Below, one piece after another: positions 1 to 5,002 of a DNA stretch of 5,002 nucleotides. A model generated the notes under the pieces. The model was not told the DNA's origin, did no database searches, and saw nothing but the letters and a program-made list of their open reading frames with translations. The position numbers and the translations under genes were made by a program. The DNA lies in assembly GCA_030535715.1 (NCBI GenBank), contig JAUNRL010000085.1, positions 1 through 5,002 on the forward strand. Reading direction: 5' to 3'. Position 1 is the stretch's first letter, and each line of letters starts with the position of its first letter. This DNA is from Bacillota bacterium. Lineage in GTDB: Bacteria > Bacillota > Clostridia > Peptostreptococcales > Anaerovoracaceae.

Positions 1-1173
1 ATCTACCAGGTGCCGCTGATCCAGACCGCAAAAGAACTTGGCATCTACACCATTGTCGCCAGCATTCCGGGCAACTACCCCGGATTCGCCCTTGCCGACA
101 AGGTTTACTATGAAAACACGACGGATTACGGAAAAATTCTGGCCATTGCCCGCCGGGAAAAGATCGACGGCATCATCACCACCGGCACAGATGTGGCGGT
201 GATCACCATCGGGCGCGTCTGCGATACCCTGGGTCTGCCCGGACTCAGTTTCGAGGCAGCCAGCATTGCCACAGATAAACTGAGAATGAAGACCTGCTAC
301 GAGGAAAATGGAGTGCGCACGGCCCGTTTCCGCCGGATTTCCTTCGATGATGAGGATTATGCCCGTCAGATCAGCGGCCTGTCCTTCCCGCTCATGTTCA
401 AATCCGTCGATTCTTCGGGCAGCCGGGGTATCGTCAAAGTCAATTCCGCCGAAGAATTCGATGACGCGCGCAACGTGGTGCTGGAGAACACCCGCTCCAA
501 CTACTTCGTCGTGGAGGAATTTATCGAAGGCGAGGAGTTCGGCGCGCAGGCTTTCGTGCGGGACGGAGAGATCAAGTTCATCCTTCCCCATGGGGACTAT
601 ATTTTCAAAGGCGACACCGGCGTGCCCATCGGCCACTACGCCCCCTATGCCCTTCCCCCGGAAAAACTGGAGGACACCAGGCTGCAGCTGCAGCGGGCCA
701 TCCGCGCCATGGGGCTGGACAACTGCGCCATCAATGCAGACTTCATCATGAGGGACGGGCAGACCTACGTTCTGGAAATCGGCGGACGCTCTGGCGCCAC
801 CTGCCTGGCTGAACTGGTATCGATCTATTACGGATACAACTATTATGAAAAGATCCTGAAGACGGCTCTCGGCGAATCGGTGGATTTCCGTGCCGGGGAC
901 GGCACGCCGGCGGATCGGTACGCGGGGACACCTAACGCCAGTATGCTCCTGATGAGCGACCGGGACGGCGTGATTCAGTCTCAGGAAAACAATAATCCGA
1001 AAGATCCGGATATCGTTGATGTGCAGTTCGATTATCAGCCGGGAGATACCGTCAGGAAGTTCCACGTCGGGCCCCACCGAATCGGCCATGTGATCACCCG
1101 GGGCGCCACGCTGGACGAGGCGGTGGACAAGCTTCACGAAGCGCTGGACAACATCCGGATTACGGTCGTGTGA
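1..1173 (+). CDS. ATP-grasp domain ligase, 5'-truncated by window edge
   Basis: This is a carboxylate-amine ligase-type ATP-grasp enzyme, expected in the cytosol, of the carbamoyl-phosphate-synthase/biotin-carboxylase-like group. It should activate a carboxylate as acyl phosphate and join it to an amine or thiol; the substrate is not known. The frame is open from base 1 (I-Y-Q-V-P-L-I-Q). This looks like the end of the first strand and helix of the N-terminal pre-ATP-grasp fold, so the GTG at 10 is not the true start and perhaps ten residues are missing. Counting from base 1, the ATP-binding lysine/glycine loop F-K-S-V-D-S-S-G-S-R-G is near residues 133-143. The hinge E-E-F-I-E-G-E-E is near 172-179, and the metal-binding N-A-D-F ... 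E-I-G-G-R is at about 245-263. The C-terminal 90 residues form a small capping domain. EIGGR replaces the commoner E-x-N-P-R. The TGA stop lies inside the convergent flippase gene. The family call is firm; the reaction is unassigned. Confidence 0.87.
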   Translation: MYQVPLIQTAKELGIYTIVASIPGNYPGFALADKVYYENTTDYGKILAIARREKIDGIITTGTDVAVITIGRVCDTLGLPGLSFEAASIATDKLRMKTCYEENGVRTARFRRISFDDEDYARQISGLSFPLMFKSVDSSGSRGIVKVNSAEEFDDARNVVLENTRSNYFVVEEFIEGEEFGAQAFVRDGEIKFILPHGDYIFKGDTGVPIGHYAPYALPPEKLEDTRLQLQRAIRAMGLDNCAINADFIMRDGQTYVLEIGGRSGATCLAELVSIYYGYNYYEKILKTALGESVDFRAGDGTPADRYAGTPNASMLLMSDRDGVIQSQENNNPKDPDIVDVQFDYQPGDTVRKFHVGPHRIGHVITRGATLDEAVDKLHEALDNIRITVV

Positions 1174-2455
1174 GTTCGATGCGGCGGCCACGCACCTTCC
1201 ACAGGGTAATGATGCCCAGCATGACGGCCAGAACGGCCATGAGCACCGTGTAGAGAATGACCGCGCCGGTGATGCCCCAGCGGGTCACGAAGAATCCGGC
1301 CAGCACCCTGGCCGCGATGAAGGTAATGCCGTAGCTGATCAGCAGGTACTTCTGCTCCCGAATGATCGTAATCACATAGTTGAAGAACACGCCATAGGCC
1401 ATCAGGCCGCCACCCGCCATCAGCAGGCAGAGATCATCGCGATACGCGCCCAGATTCACGCCGAACATAAAGGACAGTACCGGTATGCCTATGGTGAACG
1501 CCACCAGCACCGCCAACGCGGTCAGACCCAGCAGCAGGACACACTGACGCCGGATCAGAGATCTGAGTCTTTTCAGGTCTTCTTTTTTTTCGGAGAGCCA
1601 AAGCCTGGCGTAGGTGGTCAGAATCGGATTGAAGATAAAATAGGCAATCAGCTGAATGACGAAGGCCGGCATAAAAATGTAATTGTAATAAGCCTGCACA
1701 TCATCGGTCAGATACTGGTCAATGGCGTATTTGGCCGCATTGCTGATGTACATGTTCAGAAACAGGCTGGCGAACAGCGGGAAACCGTCGATCAGCAGCT
1801 GCCGGCACTTCTGCAGGGAAAGGGACGGGCGAAGGGTATCGCAGTAATCCCTGGCCGCATTGATCGTGGTCAGCAGCAGCACCGCCGTTGATGTCACCAG
1901 GCAGATCACCGTAGCGATCAGCAGACTGCGGGTCAGAATCAGGGCAATGCAGCAGGACGCCAGTTCGGCAAAGAATCGGACCGCGGAGGCCTTGGCCGCT
2001 ACGTCCAGCCTTCCCTTCTGCTGCATATGGCCGTGAACCACATCGGCGTAGGCCTGGTTTTCCTTAAGCAGGCAGATCAGCAGAATCACCAGAAATTTAT
2101 CCAGAGTATAGTCCCGCATGAACACGCCGTAGAAGCAGTAGGCCGTGCTGGCAATCAGCATGGCGCCGCAGGTTACAAACCGCATGCCGTGATATTCGGG
2201 GACGGTGTACTTTTCGTAAATATCGGAAGACTGAAACCGGCGCAGACCGTACTGGCCGACGAAGAGCATCAGCGCAGCCACGGCAAAGGCAATGGCAAAC
2301 ATCCCTGCGTCATCGACTCCGTTTGTCCGGTTCATGACCATAAGGATCACCGGGCAGAGAGCCGCCGACAGACCCGCGTTGACCGCGTTCCACAGGCAGG
2401 TGCTTCGGCTGATGTTATTGGTTCTGTTCAGCGCTGTACGGATAAGGGCAAGCAT
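1160..2455 (-). CDS. Wzx-like polysaccharide/lipid-linked oligosaccharide flippase
   Basis: This is a 431-residue integral membrane protein of the MATE/MOP (polysaccharide synthesis/flippase) superfamily. It is expected to move undecaprenyl-linked glycan units across the cytoplasmic membrane. About twelve hydrophobic segments are visible, roughly at residues 19-41, 48-67, 92-112, 119-132, 160-177, 179-199, 222-240, 255-278, 303-325, 342-366, 369-390 and 395-420. The Q-Y-G-L-R-R-F-Q-S-S-D stretch near 68-78 and the N-M-Y-I-S-N-A-A-K-Y-A-I-D stretch near 234-246 are typical of flippases in Gram-positive polysaccharide clusters. The ATG is the first start in frame, because a TGA lies two codons upstream. 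No good Shine-Dalgarno sequence precedes it, so translation may be coupled to rfbA, which ends 23 bases upstream. Basic residues end the protein. Its last codons overlap the ATP-grasp gene. An A8 run (minus strand) sits in the loop near residues 289-291. The transported glycan cannot be told from sequence. Confidence 0.88.
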   Translation of the reverse strand: MLALIRTALNRTNNISRSTCLWNAVNAGLSAALCPVILMVMNRTNGVDDAGMFAIAFAVAALMLFVGQYGLRRFQSSDIYEKYTVPEYHGMRFVTCGAMLIASTAYCFYGVFMRDYTLDKFLVILLICLLKENQAYADVVHGHMQQKGRLDVAAKASAVRFFAELASCCIALILTRSLLIATVICLVTSTAVLLLTTINAARDYCDTLRPSLSLQKCRQLLIDGFPLFASLFLNMYISNAAKYAIDQYLTDDVQAYYNYIFMPAFVIQLIAYFIFNPILTTYARLWLSEKKEDLKRLRSLIRRQCVLLLGLTALAVLVAFTIGIPVLSFMFGVNLGAYRDDLCLLMAGGGLMAYGVFFNYVITIIREQKYLLISYGITFIAARVLAGFFVTRWGITGAVILYTVLMAVLAVMLGIITLWKVRGRRIELTRP

Positions 2456-2478
2456 GGTTCAGAAAAATGCAAAGGCAA

Positions 2479-3342
2479 TCAGCCGCAGAGGGACAGCAGG
2501 TATTTCCCATACTCGGTCATGCTGAGTTCCTCACCAATCCGGCGAAGCTGTTCCGTATCAATGAATCCCCTGCGCCAGGCGATCTCCTCCAGACAGGCGA
2601 TGTAGAACCCCTGCCGGGACTGAACCGCCTCAACAAATTCCGCCGCCTTCAGCATGCCTTCCGGCGTTCCCGTATCCAGCCAGGCCATCCCCCGCTTCAT
2701 CAGGGCAACCTTGAGTTTTCCCTGCTCCAGATAGGCATTGTTCACCGAAGTGATCTCCAGCTCGCCACGGGCGGAAGGCCGGATATTCTTCGCGATTTCC
2801 ACCACCTGATTGTCATAGAAATACAGGCCGGGAACCGCATAATTGGACTTGGGATGGGCGGGTTTTTCCTCCAGGGAGATGACGTTATTGTCCTGATCGA
2901 ACTCAACTACGCCGAAGGCTGTGGCATCCTTCACCGGATAGCCAAAGACCTTGGCTCCGTCCAGATCTTTTCTCGCGTCGGTAACGATCCTGGTCAGATC
3001 CTGCCCGTAAAACACATTGTCCCCCAGCACCAGGCAGACGTCATCATCCCCGATGAATTACTCGCCCAGAATGAAGGCATCGGCAAGACCCCGGGGTCTG
3101 TCCTGAATCTTATAGGAAAAGCGGACGCCCAGCTGGCTTCCGTCACCCAGCAGGTCCTCGTAGTCTCCGATGTCCGCAGGGGTGGAAATAATCAGAATAT
3201 CCCGGATCCCGGCCAACAGAAGAACCGAAAGCGGATAATAGATCAGCGGCTTGTCGTAAATCGGCAGCAGCTGCTTGGAGATGGCCTTGGTCATGGGATA
3301 AAGCCGTGTTCCCTTGCCTCCGGCGAGTACGATTCCCTTCAT
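2479..3342 (-). pseudogene. rfbA: Glucose-1-phosphate thymidylyltransferase with in-frame stop at codon 95
   Basis: RfbA/RmlA makes dTDP-glucose from dTTP and glucose-1-phosphate, the first step to dTDP-deoxysugars, in the cytosol. The reading frame has 287 positions, the usual family length, but codon 95 is TAA (3058-3060). Upstream are the nucleotide loop L-A-G-G-K-G-T-R-L (residues 6-14), S-K-Q-L-L-P (22-27) and D-K-P-L-I-Y-Y-P (30-37). Immediately downstream, in the same frame, come F-I-G-D-D-D and the metal site L-G-D-N (D108), then E-E-K-P (158-161), G-E-L-E-I-T (193-198) and W-L-D-T-G (221-225, D223). Nothing is inserted or deleted; homologs carry Glu where the stop lies (G-E-E-F-I-G), so GAA to TAA is the simplest change. 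Neither half alone holds a full active site. A strong ribosome binding site precedes the ATG. The minus-strand neighbours wecE and flippase are intact. The gene identity is certain; whether the break is biological or a base-call error is not. Confidence 0.9.
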
Positions 3343-3350
3343 ATCCTTGT

Positions 3351-3357
3351 CCTCCTT
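3351..3357 (-). promoter_or_regulatory. Ribosome binding site of rfbA
   Basis: On the minus strand AAGGAGG lies eight bases before the rfbA ATG (3340-3342). It fixes the start of a protein beginning M-K-G-I-V-L-A-G-G, the usual RmlA N-terminus. A well-preserved site in front of an interrupted gene suggests that the nonsense change is recent or is a sequencing artefact. Confidence 0.8.
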
Positions 3358-3393
3358 CTCTGGTACGGGTAACCCTGTTGCAGGAAACCGATG

Positions 3394-4530
3394 CTATTTC
3401 TGTGCGAAGAATGCGTGAATCCGTTCCGCGATGCTGCCGACATCTTCCGGCGTGAGCCCGTAGTACATCGGCAGCCGGACCAGCCGCTCGCTTTCCTTCG
3501 TCGTGTATCGATCCTCTCCGTGGAATCGTCCGTAGAGCTTTCCCGCGCGGGCGGAATGCAGCGGCACATAGTGAAATACTGCCTGAACTCCCTGTTCCTT
3601 CAGCCAGGCGATCAGCCGGGTGCGTTCCTCCAGATCCGCTGTCTTCAGATAGAACATGTGGGCGTTGTGTTCGCACTCGGCCGGAATCACCGGCAGCCGG
3701 ATCCTTCCCGCTTCCTGAAGATCCCTCAGATCCTCGAAGTAGCGGTTCCAGCAGACCAGCCGGGCCTGGTTGATCTCTTCCGCCATCTCCAGTTGAGGCC
3801 ACAGATAGGCCGCGTTCAGCTCACTGGGCAGATAGGACGAGCCGATGCTCACCCAGCTGTATTTGTCCACCTGTCCCCGCAGGAACCGGCTCCGGTCTGT
3901 TCCCTTTTCCCGGACGATTTCCGCCATGTCCGTCTTCTGCGGATCCTTGATCAGGATAGCTCCGCCCTCGCCCATGCTGTAATTCTTCGTCTCATGGAAG
4001 CTGAAGCAGCCATAGTCGCCGATGCTGCCCAGCGCTCTCCCCTTATAGAATGCCATCACCCCCTGGGCGGCATCCTCGATAACAGTCAGGCCGTGCTCTG
4101 CCGCAATGGCGCAGATGGTATCCATCTCGCACCCCACGCCGGCATAATGCACCGGCACAATTGCCTTTGTTTTATCGGTGATTGCCCCCTCGATGAGGGT
4201 TTCGTCGATGTTGTTGGTATCCGGCCGGATATCCACGAAAACCAGCTGCGCGCCCCGCAGGGCAAAGGCGTTGGCCGTAGACACGAAGGTATAGGACGGC
4301 AGGATCACCTCATCTCCGGGCCGAATCTCCGTCAGGAGAGCCGACATCTCCAGCGCCTGGGTACAGGATGTGGTCAGATAGGCCCCAGCCGCGCCGGTTT
4401 TCTCCTCGATCCACTGATTGCAGCGTTTCGTGTAGAGCCCGTCGCCGCAGATCTTTCCGGATTTCATGACGTTGGCCAGATGTTTTGCTTCTTTCCCGGT
4501 AAACGGGGATCGATTAAACGTGTATTCCAT
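3394..4530 (-). CDS. wecE: dTDP-4-amino-4,6-dideoxygalactose transaminase (DegT/DnrJ/EryC1/StrS family)
   Basis: This PLP enzyme moves an amino group from L-glutamate to dTDP-4-keto-6-deoxyglucose, giving dTDP-Fuc4N. In Enterobacteria this is an enterobacterial common antigen precursor. The 378-residue protein recalls E. coli WecE along its whole length. Shared blocks include S-G-K-x-C-G-D-G near residue 24, P-S-Y-T-F-V-S-T-A-N-A-F (78-89), D-E-T-L-I-E-x-A-I-T-D-K-T (109-121), P-V-H-Y-A-G-V (126-132), I-E-D-A-A-Q-G-V-M (151-159), S-F-H-E-T-K-N-Y (177-184) and F-H-G-E-D-R-Y-T-T-K-E-S-E-R-L (336-350). The PLP Schiff-base lysine is K182, and D153 should hold the pyridine nitrogen. G-E-G-G-A follows as expected. 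A GTG stands directly before the ATG; the ATG is chosen because it lies eight bases from AGGAGG, the same spacing as in rfbA. The gene follows ldh by 26 bases and precedes rfbA by 51. No residue appears missing. The specific WecE call rather than a generic sugar aminotransferase is well supported by this collinearity. Confidence 0.92.
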   Translation of the reverse strand: MEYTFNRSPFTGKEAKHLANVMKSGKICGDGLYTKRCNQWIEEKTGAAGAYLTTSCTQALEMSALLTEIRPGDEVILPSYTFVSTANAFALRGAQLVFVDIRPDTNNIDETLIEGAITDKTKAIVPVHYAGVGCEMDTICAIAAEHGLTVIEDAAQGVMAFYKGRALGSIGDYGCFSFHETKNYSMGEGGAILIKDPQKTDMAEIVREKGTDRSRFLRGQVDKYSWVSIGSSYLPSELNAAYLWPQLEMAEEINQARLVCWNRYFEDLRDLQEAGRIRLPVIPAECEHNAHMFYLKTADLEERTRLIAWLKEQGVQAVFHYVPLHSARAGKLYGRFHGEDRYTTKESERLVRLPMYYGLTPEDVGSIAERIHAFFAQK

Positions 4531-4538
4531 CACATAGT

Positions 4539-4544
4539 CCTCCT
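4539..4544 (-). promoter_or_regulatory. Ribosome binding site of wecE
   Basis: AGGAGG on the minus strand lies eight bases before the ATG at 4528-4530 and five before the GTG at 4531-4533. The site serves either codon, but the eight-base spacing and the stronger codon favour the ATG, so the protein most likely begins M-E-Y-T-F-N-R. It sits in the 26-base gap after the ldh stop; no promoter or terminator is visible there. Confidence 0.78.
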
Positions 4545-4556
4545 GTGCACCGCCGG

Positions 4557-5002
4557 TTAATCACGAAGTCCGGCCAGTGTCTTCTTCAGCAGCATGCCGC
4601 TCTTGTGCAGACAGTACTGTTCCTCCTGCGTCCAGTGTTCCACCAGCCGGTGCTCCACACCGTTGACACCGACAATGGAAGGGATGCTCAGCGAGACACC
4701 CTCGATTCCGTATTCACCCTGCAGCGGCGAGGTGACCGGCGCCACCGTCAGCCTCTGGTTCAGCACGGCCGCCGCCAGAGAACAGACGCAGGAAGCAATA
4801 CCGTAATGGGTCTTGCCTTTGGCCGAAATGATCTCCTCGCCCATCTTCCGCACCTGATTGTAGAGCAGATCTTTCTGTTCCCCGCCCCAGGGAAGGCCCA
4901 CATTGCTGCAGTATTCCTGCATGGGCACGCCGGCAATGGCCAGCCGGCTCCACACCGGAAACTGGGTATCACCATGCTCGCCGGCGATGTTGCACTTCAC
5001 CG
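4557..5002 (-). CDS. ldh: L-lactate dehydrogenase, C-terminal half (5' end beyond window)
   Basis: This is the C-terminal catalytic part of an NAD-dependent lactate/malate dehydrogenase family enzyme, cytosolic, interconverting pyruvate and L-lactate. About 148 residues are visible, so the NAD-binding Rossmann half (about 165-175 residues) lies beyond the right edge; the GTG at 4998-5000 is an internal valine. G-E-H-G-D near the edge carries the catalytic proton-relay histidine (H195 in dogfish numbering), followed by F-P-V-W-S. The segment K-G-K-T-H-Y-G-I-A places a threonine where LDHs have T246 and malate dehydrogenases usually have alanine, which favours LDH. G-E-Y-G-I-E-G-V-S-L-S-I-P matches the usual late strand pair (G-x-Y-G ... 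P), and the terminal helix Q-E-E-Q ... L-L-K-K-T-L is normal. The substrate-specificity loop (Q102/R102 region) is not in view. The TAA stop precedes wecE by 26 bases on the same strand, so the two may be co-transcribed. A role in the sugar pathway is not established. Confidence 0.85.
   Translation of the reverse strand, partial: VKCNIAGEHGDTQFPVWSRLAIAGVPMQEYCSNVGLPWGGEQKDLLYNQVRKMGEEIISAKGKTHYGIASCVCSLAAAVLNQRLTVAPVTSPLQGEYGIEGVSLSIPSIVGVNGVEHRLVEHWTQEEQYCLHKSGMLLKKTLAGLRD

Noticed and set aside
10..12. GTG as the start of the ATP-grasp gene
   Set aside because: The frame is open to base 1, and the residues before it (I-Y-Q) continue the expected N-terminal fold. The real start is off the left edge.
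308..751. Plus-strand frame of 147 codons inside the ATP-grasp gene
   Set aside because: Its translation is rich in Ser, Pro, Arg and Cys with no motif, typical of an out-of-frame reading of the ATP-grasp gene.
3030..3060. Frameshift, or two separate genes, at the rfbA break
   Set aside because: Both halves are in the same frame with no missing residues. The GTG at 3028-3030 has no good ribosome binding site and lies inside the conserved V-L-G-D-N block, so it is an internal valine, not a new start.
3058..3060. TAA read as a sense codon through an altered genetic code
   Set aside because: TAA also ends the flippase and lactate dehydrogenase genes in this window at normal protein ends, so general reassignment is not plausible.
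2467..3372. Plus-strand open frame (301 codons) running opposite the rfbA reading frame, past its stop
   Set aside because: The product has no recognisable motifs, while the minus strand encodes clear RmlA sequence on both sides of the stop. It was considered as a replacement explanation for the interruption and dropped.
3367..3375. Small palindrome GGGTAACCC between wecE and rfbA as a terminator
   Set aside because: The stem is only four base pairs with a one-base loop and no following T-run, too weak to terminate. It sits just before the rfbA ribosome binding site.
3391..4560. Long plus-strand open frame (389 codons) opposite wecE
   Set aside because: It mirrors wecE on the other strand, its translation recalls no family, and the wecE frame matches a known enzyme along its full length. 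Long antisense frames are common in GC-rich coding DNA.

Overview
The window looks like a piece of a chromosomal cell-surface sugar locus from a fairly GC-rich bacterium, probably a Bacillota/Clostridia-type organism. That assignment is an inference. It rests on the strong AGGAGG-type ribosome binding sites, the Gram-positive-style polysaccharide flippase and the neighbouring L-lactate dehydrogenase. No rRNA or other phylogenetic marker is present, so the genus cannot be named.

Layout: a plus-strand ATP-grasp ligase gene, cut off at the left edge, fills positions 1-1173. The rest of the window is one tightly packed minus-strand series, read from right to left: the 3' half of an L-lactate dehydrogenase gene (4557 to the right edge), wecE (3394-4530), an interrupted rfbA/rmlA (2479-3342) and a Wzx/MATE-like flippase (1160-2455). 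Gaps within the minus-strand series are only 26, 51 and 23 bases, with no terminator visible, so it is probably one operon. The ATP-grasp gene and the flippase gene meet tail to tail and share 14 bases. No stretch over 300 bases lacks a gene, and there are no RNA genes, mobile elements or CRISPR repeats.

How the genes work together: RfbA makes dTDP-glucose. A 4,6-dehydratase, not in this window, would convert it to dTDP-4-keto-6-deoxyglucose. WecE then transaminates that to dTDP-4-amino-4,6-dideoxygalactose (dTDP-Fuc4N). The flippase would export a lipid-linked glycan carrying the sugar. This resembles the rffH/wecE/wzxE part of the enterobacterial common antigen locus. The ATP-grasp enzyme may acylate the free amine in place of an acetyltransferase, but that is speculative.

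The most notable observation is that rfbA carries a single in-frame TAA at codon 95, with fully conserved RmlA sequence on both sides. It is either a recent nonsense mutation or a sequencing error.
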